From contig CAKSUQ010000003.1 of the NCBI GenBank assembly GCA_934502625.1, positions 53,880 through 117,879 on the forward strand: a DNA stretch of 64,000 bases, read 5' to 3'. The notes beneath the pieces are model-generated. The model saw nothing but the letters and a program-made list of their open reading frames with translations, was not told the origin of the DNA and did not search any database. Of this stretch, positions 46,336 to 54,772 are shown piece by piece (the first letter of the stretch is position 1; the number at the start of each line of letters is the position of its first letter). A program made the translations under genes and the position numbers. This DNA comes from an uncultured Gemmiger sp. GTDB taxonomy: Bacteria; Bacillota; Clostridia; Oscillospirales; Ruminococcaceae.

Positions 46336-46529
46336 GGCGGGGTGAGGGTGCCCCGCCCTACATCCAACCCTATGGTTATACGTAGGGCGGCATGCCCCCA
46401 TGCCGCCGGGGACGTTGCGGCAGCCGCAACACCCCACGGGCGGATATGGAATCCGCCCCTACGGTTGGCAAAAAACGATGCGGCGCATTCCCGCCGCGTT
46501 GTAGGGGGGCGGCGTCCCCGACGCCCCGC
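46336..46529. repeat. Family S palindrome cluster S12 (4 elements)
   Basis: Inner stems CGGGGT, CGGCAT, GCGGATA and GGGCGGCGT-type with complements. The first three belong to inverted repeat B. Between 46530 and 46630 no gene is seen. Confidence 0.83.
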
Positions 46530-46633
46530 AAGGCTTACAACAGCCCAACATATTTATTATACCACCCTTTACATGCACGAATCAATCCGGAATATGCACA
46601 AATCTTTCCTTGCAAGGTTGTGAAGTCTGCGAA

Positions 46634-46662
46634 TAGACGGATTCCTAAGACTGTGATATAGT
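46634..46662 (+). promoter_or_regulatory. Promoter of the giant RNA candidate
   Basis: TAGACG (46634-46639), 17 bases, TATAGT (46657-46662). Start site would be near 46669. Confidence 0.65.
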
Positions 46663-46668
46663 ATAGTC

Positions 46669-47450
46669 ACAGAAAGAAAACAGCCGGAGATAAGGAGTTA
46701 AGAACTCCAAGTGAAGCCACTTTCCAAAAGGTTCTTCATCAAAGACCGGTCGTGAACAGATCGACATCCTAGAGAAGATCTTCCCCAAGTTTCCCAACGT
46801 CGGGAAAGGAAAAAGGAAGCACTGTAGGGACTCCGATCCAGCCGCACGAGGGCAGAAGAAGAAACCGGAAAGATAGTGTAAAGGCCGCCGGCAGGATTTC
46901 GTAAGGAAGGAGGCTCAAGTCCGATGGCAAACTTTAAAGATCCCATTCATCACCGGCGGGCCTGGGCCTGCTGACAAGAGAAGAACCGCATCCGAAGCCG
47001 CAGGTCATCACCTGTAAAAGAGTTATAAAAACGCGATGGCAGGTTACTTAAAACTTCGTTAGCAGACTCAGGGGCCGTCAAAAGCAGACCCCTAGCATGA
47101 CATATAGATCAGGAAGAAAGAAGGCTGGTAGAGATGACCGTCACCCCTCCGCCGAACAAGATGTACTTGAACTTCACCTGATCGACAAGGAGATACTCCA
47201 ATGTACTAGAGTTAAGAGGTTGATCCTCGGCATCAGACCCATCCCGAACTTGATCTTACCGACAGTCAAAGGGTTAGTCCAATGAACAGTTCTTAAGATT
47301 CAAAAAGGGCGCTAGTTCTAATACAGATAGGAATGATCCCCATGAAAATGTGGACACAGACCGAAAAATAACGCAAAGGGTTATGAGGCTATGACTCCGA
47401 AGAAGTAAGACCGCCGGGGGCGAACGCAAAAGTTCGCCCCCGGCTTTTTG
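46669..47450 (+). ncRNA. Candidate giant structured non-coding RNA (~780 nt)
   Basis: About 780 bases with no plausible gene in any frame, visibly lower GC than its surroundings and purine-rich on the plus strand. Local hairpins are dense: GGAGTT-aag-AACTCC (46694-46708), TTTCCC/GGGAAA (46790-46807), CAGGT-CATC-ACCTG (47001-47014), AGGGG/CCCCT (47070-47093), GAGG-TTGAT-CCTC (47216-47228). Longer helices are possible: GGCCGCCGG (46883) with CCGGCGGGCC (46953), and ends CGGAG (46685) with CTCCG (47395). A promoter and a strong terminator frame it. Size, terminal pairing and a neighbouring tRNA are reminiscent of the giant ornate RNA classes (ROOL, GOLLD), but membership cannot be decided by eye. 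Confidence 0.75.
47413..47450 (+). terminator. Terminator of the giant RNA candidate
   Basis: GCCGGGGGCGAAC / GTTCGCCCCCGGC, 6-base loop, five Ts. Confidence 0.94.
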
Positions 47451-47465
47451 TTGTCTGCCAGACCG

Positions 47466-47494
47466 TTGACGAATCCGCGCAGGTACGCTATACT
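47466..47494 (+). promoter_or_regulatory. Promoter of ABC exporter operon
   Basis: TTGACG (47466-47471), 17 bases, TATACT (47489-47494). Confidence 0.82.
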
Positions 47495-47547
47495 GAAAGT
47501 CTGCGGCTTTGCCCGCAAATAGCTGTAAAAGGGGAAGGAGGATCGCC

Positions 47548-49332
47548 GTGATTTTTGGCAGACACATCAACCGCTACTACCTGAAGCACGCCCCCGCGCT
47601 GCTGCTGGGCATTCTGGCATTGCTGACGGTCGACTATATCCAGCTGCTGATCCCGGAATTGTACCGGCTCGTCATCAACGGCGTAAACTTGGGGCAGGTG
47701 GTCGTGAACGGCCAGACGCTGCCTTTCACAAAAGAGGTACTGTTCCGGCACATCTGCCTGCCGATGATCTGGATCGTGCTGCTGATGGTTGTGGGGCGCT
47801 TTTTGTGGCGCATCTGCTTCTTCGGGTCGGCGGTGCGCGTCGCGGCTGACCTGCGTGAGCGGATGTTCGACCACAGCCGCCAACTGTCCCAGCAATACTA
47901 TCAGGTCAACAAGGTCGGCAACCTGATGAGCCTGTACACCAACGATCTGGACACGATTCAGGAATGCTTCGGCGACGGCATCCTTATGTTTTTCGACGCC
48001 GCCGTGCTGGGCATTATGGCGCTGGTCAAGATGTGGCGAATGGATTTCAAGCTGACGCTGCTCGCCCTCATCCCGGCGGGCGTTATGTTCGCCATCGGCA
48101 CCGTCATGAGCCAAGTCATGACAAAGCGGTGGGAGGAGCGCCAGCAGGCGTTCTCTGACCTGTCGGACTTCGCGCAGGAGAATTTCTCCGGCATTGCGGT
48201 CATCAAGGCGTTTGTGAAAGAGCTGAAAGAGCTGACCGCCTTCCGCAAATTAAACAAGGAAAACGAAGAAATCAACGTAATCTACACAAAAATTGCCACG
48301 CTGCTGGAAGTGCTCATCACGCTGTTTGTCGAGTCGGTCATCTGCGTCATCCTCGGCTACGGCGGCTGGCTCGTGTACCGCGGGCAGTTCAACGCCGGGC
48401 AGCTGGTCGAATACATCGGTTACTTCGAGGCCATCGTCTGGCCGATCATGGCTGTCTCGATGCTGATCGAAAAGACCGCCCGCGGCAAGGCTTCGCTGAA
48501 CCGCATTGCCGAACTGCTCGACGCGCCCATCGATGTGACCGACCACGACGGCGTGGCCGACCTGCAGAATCCGCGCGGCGGCATCGAGTTCCGCCATCTG
48601 AGCTTCCGCTACCCCGACGGCGAGTACGATGTGCTGAAGGACGTCTCCTTCACCATCCAGCCCGGCGAGAGCGTCGGCATCGTCGGCAAGACCGGCGCAG
48701 GCAAAACGGCGCTGGTCGACCTGCTGCTGCGCACCTACAACGTGCCCGACGGCACGCTGTTCGTCGACGGGCAGGACGTGAACACCGTGTCCATCCGCTC
48801 GGTGCGCGACGCCTGCGCTTACGTGCCGCAGGACAACTTCCTGTTTTCGGACACGATCGCCCACAACATCGGCTTCGGCGTCGACGGTGCCAGTCAGGAG
48901 GCCATCGACCACGCCGCCGCGCTGGCCGATGTACGGGACAATATCGTCGATTTCAAGGACGGCTACGAGACCATCCTTGGCGAGCGCGGCGTGACCGTCT
49001 CCGGTGGGCAGAAGCAGCGCATCTCGATTGCGCGGGCGCTGTTGAAGGATGCGCCGATCCTGATTCTGGACGACTCAGTTTCCGCCGTCGACACCCGCAC
49101 CGAGCGCATTATCCTCGACAACCTGCGCGAGAGCCGCGCGGGCAAAACGACGCTGCTGATTGCCCACCGCATTTCGACGGTGGAGCAGCTGGACAAGATC
49201 ATCTTCCTCGACGACGGCAGGGTGGAGGCGGTGGGCGCGCACGACGTGCTGTACCGCAGCTGCGCCGAGTACCGCCGCATGGTCGACCTGCAAAAGCTGG
49301 AAGAGGAAGCCGGAGGTGACGACCATGACTAA
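47548..49332 (+). CDS. ABC exporter half-transporter, subunit 1 (degenerate catalytic site)
   Basis: 594 residues: six-helix exporter domain (1-320) and nucleotide-binding domain with Walker A GIVGKTGAGKTALVDLL, signature VSGGQKQRISIARALL and Walker B LILDDSVSAVD. The catalytic Glu after Walker B is Asp, which marks the degenerate half of heterodimeric exporters. The GTG start is chosen because GGAGGATCGCC precedes it; an in-frame ATG at 47509 is inside the leader. It overlaps the second subunit by 8 bases. Likely exports lipids, peptides or drugs; substrate unknown. Confidence 0.92.
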   Translation: MIFGRHINRYYLKHAPALLLGILALLTVDYIQLLIPELYRLVINGVNLGQVVVNGQTLPFTKEVLFRHICLPMIWIVLLMVVGRFLWRICFFGSAVRVAADLRERMFDHSRQLSQQYYQVNKVGNLMSLYTNDLDTIQECFGDGILMFFDAAVLGIMALVKMWRMDFKLTLLALIPAGVMFAIGTVMSQVMTKRWEERQQAFSDLSDFAQENFSGIAVIKAFVKELKELTAFRKLNKENEEINVIYTKIATLLEVLITLFVESVICVILGYGGWLVYRGQFNAGQLVEYIGYFEAIVWPIMAVSMLIEKTARGKASLNRIAELLDAPIDVTDHDGVADLQNPRGGIEFRHLSFRYPDGEYDVLKDVSFTIQPGESVGIVGKTGAGKTALVDLLLRTYNVPDGTLFVDGQDVNTVSIRSVRDACAYVPQDNFLFSDTIAHNIGFGVDGASQEAIDHAAALADVRDNIVDFKDGYETILGERGVTVSGGQKQRISIARALLKDAPILILDDSVSAVDTRTERIILDNLRESRAGKTTLLIAHRISTVEQLDKIIFLDDGRVEAVGAHDVLYRSCAEYRRMVDLQKLEEEAGGDDHD

Positions 49333-51208
49333 TATGAATCCGCTGCTGCTTGTGGGTGCGGTCATCGGCAGCGTCACGGCGCTGCTGGTGCTGGCCTACA
49401 CCCTCGTCAAGGACAAAGAGGAGACGATGGACTTCGAGCGCACGATGGACGACGGCGAGATTTTGCGCCGTCTGGCCGGGTACGCCAAGCCGTACTGGGC
49501 GAAATTCGTCGTTGTGCTGTTCCTGATGCTGTTCTCGATTGCCTACGACATTATCTCTCCGCTGATCGTTGGCGCGCTGGAGGAGCTGGTTGCGGGCGTG
49601 TTCGAGCTGCCGCGCCTGTTTGCGGGCGTGGCCGTCTATGCGGGCGTGCTGGTTTTTTCGATGGCAAGCACCTATTTTCAGGCGGTCATTCTGCAGCGGG
49701 TCGGCCAGCGCATTATCTCCGACCTGCGCGAGGATTTGTTCACCCACATCGAGTCGTTGTCCCACGAGCAGCTGAACGAGATTCCCGTCGGCAAGCTCGT
49801 CACCCGCGTGACGAATGACACCAACGCTATCTCGATGATGTTCACGAACCTGCTTGTCAGCCTGACGAAAAACATCTTCGTCATTCTCGGCATTCTGGTC
49901 GCGATGCTGCTGCTCAACTACGAGCTGACGCTGATGGTGCTGTGTTTTGTTCCGTTCATCGTCATTTTCACGGTGATTTTCCGCAAGTTTTCCCGCCGCG
50001 CCTACCGCAAGGTCAAGGACGCGACAACCGACATTAACACCTATCTGTCGGAGAATCTGTCCGGCATCAAGGTGACGCAGATCTTTGGCCGCGAGGACGA
50101 AAAAATGGCGGAGTTCCGCGAGAAAAGCCAGACCCTCGCAAAAGCAACGCAGGAGCAGATCTTCGTTTTCGGCGTGTTCCGGCCGCTGGTCTACATGCTG
50201 TACATCTGCTCGATTTTGTGCCTGTTCTATCTGGGCGGCATGGGGCACCTAAACAGCGTGACGTTTTTAGGGCAGACCATCACGGGCGGCACCATCGTTA
50301 CGTTTTATATGTACATCTCGAAGTTTTTCACGCCCATCCAGAATTTAGCTGAGCAGTTTAACTGGCTGCAGTCGGCGCTGGCGTCGTCGGAGAAGGTGTT
50401 TTCCCTCATGGACATCGAGCCGAAGATGGTCGATGCGCCCGACGCCATCGAGCCGGACGAGATTCGCGGCGAGATCGAATTCCGCGACGTCTGGTTCAGC
50501 TACGTCCCCGGCGAGTGGGTGCTGCAGGGCGTGTCGTTCCACGTGAATCCCCGCGAGACGGTGGCCTTTGTCGGGTCAACCGGCTCCGGCAAGAGCACGA
50601 TTCTGTCGCTGATCTGCCGCAATTATGAGTTCCAGAAGGGCGAGATCTTAATTGACGGCGTCGACATCCGCAAGATCAAAATTGCGTCACTGCGCCGCCA
50701 TTTCGGCCAGATGCTGCAGGATGTGTTCCTCTTCTCCGGCACGATCCGCAGCAACATCGTGCTGCGGGAGGAGGGCGTCTCCGACGAGGAAATCATGCAG
50801 GTCTGCCGCTATGTAAACGCCGACAAATTCATCGCGAAGCTGGACCACGGCCTTGACGAGGAGGTGCGCGAACGCGGAAACAACTTCTCGGCCGGGCAGC
50901 GGCAGCTGCTCAGCTTCGCGCGGACGATCCTGCACAAGCCCAGCGTGATGATTCTGGACGAAGCAACGGCGAATATCGACACCGAGACCGAGCTGTTGAT
51001 TCAGGACTCCTTGGAAAAGATGCGGTCGGTGGGCACAATGCTGATTGTCGCGCACAGATTGTCGACGATCCAGCACGCGGATACTATTATTGTTTTGTCT
51101 CACGGCAGGATTCTGGAGCAGGGGAATCACCAAGAGCTGCTGGCAGAGCATGGGAGATATTACCAGCTGTATACGATGCAGTATCATAGGGAGCAGTTGA
51201 AACAATAG
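49325..51208 (+). CDS. ABC exporter half-transporter, subunit 2 (canonical catalytic Glu)
   Basis: 627 residues with a short extra N-terminal helix (about 5-27), the six-helix domain and an ATPase with Walker A FVGSTGSGKSTILSLI, signature FSAGQRQLLSFARTIL and Walker B MILDEATANID. The Glu is present but the signature reads SAGQ in place of SGGQ. Together with subunit 1 this gives one active and one impaired site, the TM287/288-like layout. GGAGGTGA precedes the ATG. No dedicated terminator is seen; the S13 palindrome follows. Confidence 0.93.
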   Translation: MTNMNPLLLVGAVIGSVTALLVLAYTLVKDKEETMDFERTMDDGEILRRLAGYAKPYWAKFVVVLFLMLFSIAYDIISPLIVGALEELVAGVFELPRLFAGVAVYAGVLVFSMASTYFQAVILQRVGQRIISDLREDLFTHIESLSHEQLNEIPVGKLVTRVTNDTNAISMMFTNLLVSLTKNIFVILGILVAMLLLNYELTLMVLCFVPFIVIFTVIFRKFSRRAYRKVKDATTDINTYLSENLSGIKVTQIFGREDEKMAEFREKSQTLAKATQEQIFVFGVFRPLVYMLYICSILCLFYLGGMGHLNSVTFLGQTITGGTIVTFYMYISKFFTPIQNLAEQFNWLQSALASSEKVFSLMDIEPKMVDAPDAIEPDEIRGEIEFRDVWFSYVPGEWVLQGVSFHVNPRETVAFVGSTGSGKSTILSLICRNYEFQKGEILIDGVDIRKIKIASLRRHFGQMLQDVFLFSGTIRSNIVLREEGVSDEEIMQVCRYVNADKFIAKLDHGLDEEVRERGNNFSAGQRQLLSFARTILHKPSVMILDEATANIDTETELLIQDSLEKMRSVGTMLIVAHRLSTIQHADTIIVLSHGRILEQGNHQELLAEHGRYYQLYTMQYHREQLKQ

Positions 51209-51215
51209 CAGTACC

Positions 51216-51245
51216 GTAGGGGCGGGGCTCTGCTCCGCCCTTACG
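51216..51245. repeat. Family S palindrome S13
   Basis: GTAGGGGCGGGGC / GCTCCGCCCTTAC, slightly imperfect, after the ABC operon. Confidence 0.72.
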
Positions 51246-51260
51246 TACATCATTCAACAC

Positions 51261-51289
51261 TTGCGTTTTATACTGGTATTTTGTATAAT
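51261..51289 (+). promoter_or_regulatory. Promoter of DUF4430-ECF S operon
   Basis: TTGCGT (51261-51266), 17 bases, TATAAT (51284-51289). Confidence 0.82.
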
Positions 51290-51338
51290 GTTTCTTGCCT
51301 AAATTTGTGCATCATTACAATAGTAAAGGGGTACTCTC

Positions 51339-51800
51339 ATGAAAAAACTTTCTGCTTTGTTCCTGAGCCTTGCGCTCTCCGCTGCTCTGCTGGCAGGCTG
51401 CGGCGCTTCCGCTTCCACTGCTTCTTCCGAAGCTGCGTCCTCTGAAGTCGTCTCTGAGGCTGTGTCCGAGGAAGCTGCCTCCACCGCCGAGGCCGCCGAC
51501 TCTGCCGCCGCCATCCAGTTCACCTTCACCGTGACCGGCGCGGACGGCGAGAGTACCGAACTGACCCTCGACGCCACCGACGGCGAGAAGCTCAGCGATG
51601 CGCTGGCCGACGCAGGCGTCATCAGCGCCGACGAGGCAGCGGCCGGTTTTGTGACCGTCGTCAACGGCGAGGCCGCCGACTATGACGCGGACGGCTCTTG
51701 GTGGTGCCTGACCGACGCGGACGGCGAGATGACGTCCGTCGGCGTGGCCGACATCGAGCTGCACGACGGCGACAGCTATGCCTTCACCTACACGAAGTAA
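51339..51800 (+). CDS. DUF4430-like lipoprotein
   Basis: 153 residues with a lipoprotein signal (lipobox LLAGC, Cys at about 21), a Ser/Glu/Ala-rich spacer (22-60) and a DUF4430 domain (about 65-150), ending WWCLTDADGEMTSVGVADIE and DGDSYAFTYT, similar to the beta domain of transcobalamin-like proteins. It likely binds a corrinoid or other cofactor outside the membrane. It overlaps the S component gene by 23 bases, a strong sign of a joint function in cofactor uptake. The ligand is inferred. Confidence 0.82.
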   Translation: MKKLSALFLSLALSAALLAGCGASASTASSEAASSEVVSEAVSEEAASTAEAADSAAAIQFTFTVTGADGESTELTLDATDGEKLSDALADAGVISADEAAAGFVTVVNGEAADYDADGSWWCLTDADGEMTSVGVADIELHDGDSYAFTYTK

Positions 51801-52299
51801 CCACCGCCGTGTCGTCGGGCTGGTGCTGTCGGGGCTGATGGGTGCGCTGCTCGTCGTCAGCAAGCAGGCCATGAGCGGCCTGCCCAACATCGAGCCGGTG
51901 ACGCTGCTCATCATCCTGTTTGCGCTGGAGCTCCCGCGCGAGATGCCCGCCGCCATCACGGTGTTCATCCTGCTGCAGGGCGTGCTGTACGGCTTCGGGC
52001 TGTGGTGGGCGATGTACCTGTACATCTGGTATCTGCTGGCGCTGCTGGCGTGGGTGTTCCGGCGCATCGACCACGCGCTGTTCTGGGCGGTGTTCAGCGG
52101 GCTGTACGGCTTGTGCTTCGGCGGGCTGTGCGCCGCCGTCTACCTCGTCGCCAAGACCCCCGCCTTTGCGCTCAGCTGGTGGCTGAGCGGCCTAAGCTAC
52201 GACGCCATGCACGGCGTGGGCAATTTTGCCATTATGCTGTTGCTGTATAGGCCGCTGCGGAAAGCGCTCAGGGCGGCGAAGAGGCAGATGGGGTGGTAA
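51778..52299 (+). CDS. ECF transporter S component
   Basis: 173-residue membrane protein with about six helices. MSGLPNIEPVTLLIILFALE is a typical substrate-specificity signature of ECF S components. It would use the shared EcfA1-EcfA2-EcfT module (58850-61601). Pairing with a DUF4430 lipoprotein points to cobalamin or a related cofactor; without that, other vitamins are possible. The start has no separate ribosome site, so translation is coupled to the lipoprotein gene. Confidence 0.85.
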   Translation: MPSPTRSNHRRVVGLVLSGLMGALLVVSKQAMSGLPNIEPVTLLIILFALELPREMPAAITVFILLQGVLYGFGLWWAMYLYIWYLLALLAWVFRRIDHALFWAVFSGLYGLCFGGLCAAVYLVAKTPAFALSWWLSGLSYDAMHGVGNFAIMLLLYRPLRKALRAAKRQMGW

Positions 52300-52446
52300 A
52301 AGCCTTCCCCCAGGGGGGAAGGTGGCGCAAAGCGCCGGATGAGGGGCGGAGCTACCTCAGCCACCCTTTAACGGGCAATAGCGATTACGCCGCCCCTCAT
52401 CAGTCAGCGGTCGGAGCCGCTGACAGCTTCCCCCAAAGGGGAAGCC
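52298..52446. repeat. Family L palindromic element, copy L5
   Basis: About 149 bp; hairpins CTTCCCCCAGGGGGGAAG and CTTCCCCCAAAGGGGAAG, inner GATGAGGGGCGG / CCGCCCCTCATC arms, central CCCTTTAACGGG stem. Starts at the stop codon of the S component gene. Confidence 0.88.
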
Positions 52447-52459
52447 CCTCGCTTCCAAA

Positions 52460-52487
52460 GGTTTCCCGCTACGGGAAGCCTTTTTTA
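52460..52487 (+). terminator. Terminator after DUF4430-ECF S operon
   Basis: GGTTTCCCG-cta-CGGGAAGCC followed by six Ts; again an L-end-like sequence. Confidence 0.85.
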
Positions 52488-52498
52488 TTTACAACCTA

Positions 52499-52527
52499 TG
52501 GACGTACCCTTGCTTTTATGCTATACT
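52499..52527 (+). promoter_or_regulatory. Promoter of ruvCAB
   Basis: TGGACG (52499-52504), 17 bases, TATACT (52522-52527). No SOS box (LexA site of the GAACn4GTTC type) was noticed. Confidence 0.7.
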
Positions 52528-52557
52528 ATATCAGTTAAAGTGGGGAGGTATAGGACT

Positions 52558-53055
52558 ATGCGCGTATTGGGCATCGACCCCGGTTATGCGATTGTTGGCT
52601 GGGGCGTGGTGGAGTACATCGGCAACCGCTTCGCGCCCATCGGGTACGGGGCGGTCATCACCGAGAAGGACACACCTTTTGAACAGCGCCTCGTCGAAAT
52701 TTACGAGGGTGTGCTTGACATCTGCAAGCGCTACCAGCCCGAAGCCCTCTCCATCGAAAAGCTGTACTATCAGCACAACCAGACCACCGTCATCGGCGTG
52801 GCCGAGGCGCGCGGCGTCATTCTGCTGGCGGCCGCGCAGTGCGGCGTGCCGATCTACGAATACACCCCCATGCAGGTCAAGCAGGCCATCACCGGCTACG
52901 GCAAGGCCGTGAAAAAGCAGATTCAGGAAATGACCCGCATGATGCTGCACCTCGAAACTATCCCCAAGCCTGACGACACCGCCGACGCCCTCGGCATGGC
53001 GATCGCGCACTGCCATTGCAGCCGCAGCCTCCTGATGGGCACGCCGGTACGATAA
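52558..53055 (+). CDS. ruvC: Holliday junction resolvase RuvC
   Basis: 165-residue endonuclease that cuts Holliday junctions. The four acidic catalytic residues are visible: Asp in LGIDPGYAIVGWG, Glu in SIEKLYY, and two Asp in KPDDTADALGMAI. The normal length is 160-175 residues. GGGGAGG precedes the ATG. First gene of ruvCAB. Confidence 0.97.
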   Translation: MRVLGIDPGYAIVGWGVVEYIGNRFAPIGYGAVITEKDTPFEQRLVEIYEGVLDICKRYQPEALSIEKLYYQHNQTTVIGVAEARGVILLAAAQCGVPIYEYTPMQVKQAITGYGKAVKKQIQEMTRMMLHLETIPKPDDTADALGMAIAHCHCSRSLLMGTPVR

Positions 53056-53068
53056 AGAAGGACATACC

Positions 53069-53668
53069 ATGATCTACTGCCTGACCGGAAAAATCATCAA
53101 AAAAACGCTGGATTCCGCTGTCATCCGCTGCGGCGGGGTCGGCTATTACGTCCAGATCCCCGCCACCACCGGCGAAGCCCTACCACCCGTCGGGCAGGAG
53201 GGGACGGTCTTCACCATCATGAACGTCACCGAGAACGATGTCTCGCTCTACGGCTTTGCGACTGAGGAACAGCGCGACTGCTTCAAGATGCTGACCGGCG
53301 TCACCGGCGTCGGCCCCAAGGCCGGGCTGTCCATTTTGTCCATCATGACGCCGGAAAAAGTCGCCCTCGCAGCGTCCAGCGGCGACCACAAAGCCTTCAC
53401 GAAAGCGTCCGGCGTCGGCCCCAAGCTGGCGCAGCGCATTGCGCTGGAACTGAAGGACAAGGTCGGCAAGGGGCTGGCCGCAGGCACGGGCTTCTCCGGC
53501 AATTACGCCGCCCCCGCGCCCAGCAGCGCCCCGGCACAGGCCGTGGCCGCACTTGTCAGCCTTGGCTACGCGGCGTCGGACGCAGCGGCCGCCGTGGCGC
53601 GGGTCGACGAGACACTCTCCGTGCAGGAGATCATCACCATTGCCCTGCGCAGCCTGTCGCGCGTGTAA
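53069..53668 (+). CDS. ruvA: Holliday junction branch migration protein RuvA
   Basis: 199 residues: OB domain (MIYCLTGKIIKKTLDSAVIR), tandem helix-hairpin-helix segments (MLTGVTGVGPKAGLSIL and ASGVGPKLAQRIALEL) and the C-terminal RuvB-binding domain (AALVSLGYAASDAAAAV). The tetramer holds the four-way junction for RuvB. Thirteen bases after ruvC. Confidence 0.97.
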   Translation: MIYCLTGKIIKKTLDSAVIRCGGVGYYVQIPATTGEALPPVGQEGTVFTIMNVTENDVSLYGFATEEQRDCFKMLTGVTGVGPKAGLSILSIMTPEKVALAASSGDHKAFTKASGVGPKLAQRIALELKDKVGKGLAAGTGFSGNYAAPAPSSAPAQAVAALVSLGYAASDAAAAVARVDETLSVQEIITIALRSLSRV

Positions 53669-53692
53669 AGAGAAGGGGAGAGAGACACATTC

Positions 53693-54748
53693 ATGAATCA
53701 GGAATACACCGTTGACCCCAGCCGCCTTGTCAGCCCCGACGCCATGCCCGCCGACGCCGAAGAGATCAGCCTGCGCCCGAAAACGCTGGACGATTACGTC
53801 GGGCAGGAGAAGGCGAAGGGCAACCTGAAGGTCTACCTGCGGGCGGCGCAGCAGCGCGGCGAGCCGATGGATCACATCCTGCTTTACGGCCCGCCGGGTC
53901 TGGGCAAAACCACCCTCGCCGGCATCGTGGCGCAGGAGATGGGCGTACAAATCCGCATTACGTCGGGTCCGGCCATCGAGAAGCCCGGTGATCTTGCCGC
54001 CCTGCTGACAAATCTGCAGGAGGGCGACATTCTTTTTATTGATGAGATCCACCGTTTATCGCGTCAGGTCGAAGAAGTTCTGTACCCCGCGCTGGAGGAT
54101 TTTGCCCTCGACATCATGATTGGCAAAGGCCCCAGCGCCCAGAGTATCCGCATCAACCTGCCGCGCTTCACGCTGGTGGGCGCGACGACCCGCGCCGGGC
54201 AGCTGACGGGGCCGCTGCGTGACCGCTTCGGCATCCTGTTAAAGCTGGAGCCCTACAGCCCGCAGGAGCTGGGGCGCATCATCACGCGCAGCGCGGGCAT
54301 TCTGGGCGTGCCTATCACCGAGGCGGGCGCGCTGGAGCTTGCCCGCTGCGCCCGCGGTACGCCGCGTATTGCAAACCGTATGCTGAAACGCGTCCGCGAC
54401 TTTGCCACCGTGCAGAGCGACGGTACCATTGACGAGGAAACCGCCATCGCCGCCCGCAAGTGGATGGACATTGACGAGCTCGGCCTTGACGAGCTTGACC
54501 GCAGCCTGCTGCGCGCCATCATTGAGATGTACAACGGCGGCCCCGTCGGGCTTGACACGCTGGCCGCCGCCCTCGGCGAGGAAAGCGTCACGCTGGAGGA
54601 TATCTGCGAGCCGTACCTGATGCAGATGGGCATGCTGACCCGCACCCCGCGCGGCCGCTGCGTGACCCGCCTTGCCTACGAACACCTGCACATGGCCGTG
54701 CCCCGCCGCTTTGACGAGGAAGACGCCGGGCAGACGAGCATGTTTTAA
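53693..54748 (+). CDS. ruvB: Holliday junction branch migration ATPase RuvB
   Basis: 351-residue AAA+ motor. Walker [18 protein letters not shown], Walker [11 protein letters not shown], sensor [19 protein letters not shown] with arginine finger, and a winged-helix C-terminus ([17 protein letters not shown]). Drives branch migration with RuvA. Twenty-four bases after ruvA. End of ruvCAB; the GtrII-like gene follows closely and is probably in the same transcript. Confidence 0.98.
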   Translation: MNQEYTVDPSRLVSPDAMPADAEEISLRPKTLDDYVGQEKAKGNLKVYLRAAQQRGEPMDHILLYGPPGLGKTTLAGIVAQEMGVQIRITSGPAIEKPGDLAALLTNLQEGDILFIDEIHRLSRQVEEVLYPALEDFALDIMIGKGPSAQSIRINLPRFTLVGATTRAGQLTGPLRDRFGILLKLEPYSPQELGRIITRSAGILGVPITEAGALELARCARGTPRIANRMLKRVRDFATVQSDGTIDEETAIAARKWMDIDELGLDELDRSLLRAIIEMYNGGPVGLDTLAAALGEESVTLEDICEPYLMQMGMLTRTPRGRCVTRLAYEHLHMAVPRRFDEEDAGQTSMF

Positions 54749-54772
54749 AGGCTGCTAAAATCAAGAAGGGAA

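Larger units (their letters stand above)
46165..46467. repeat. Inverted repeat B (tRNA-Val bearing)
   Basis: Reverse-oriented partner of 43311-43612. It spans the -10 box, tRNA-Val, the long terminator palindrome and three S palindromes, and ends at ACGGTTG. Confidence 0.88.

Noticed and set aside
46698-46946. Minus-strand frame of 82 codons in the giant RNA region
   Set aside because: No ribosome site, no similarity to any family, and it lies within a hairpin-dense region with a promoter and terminator on the other strand.
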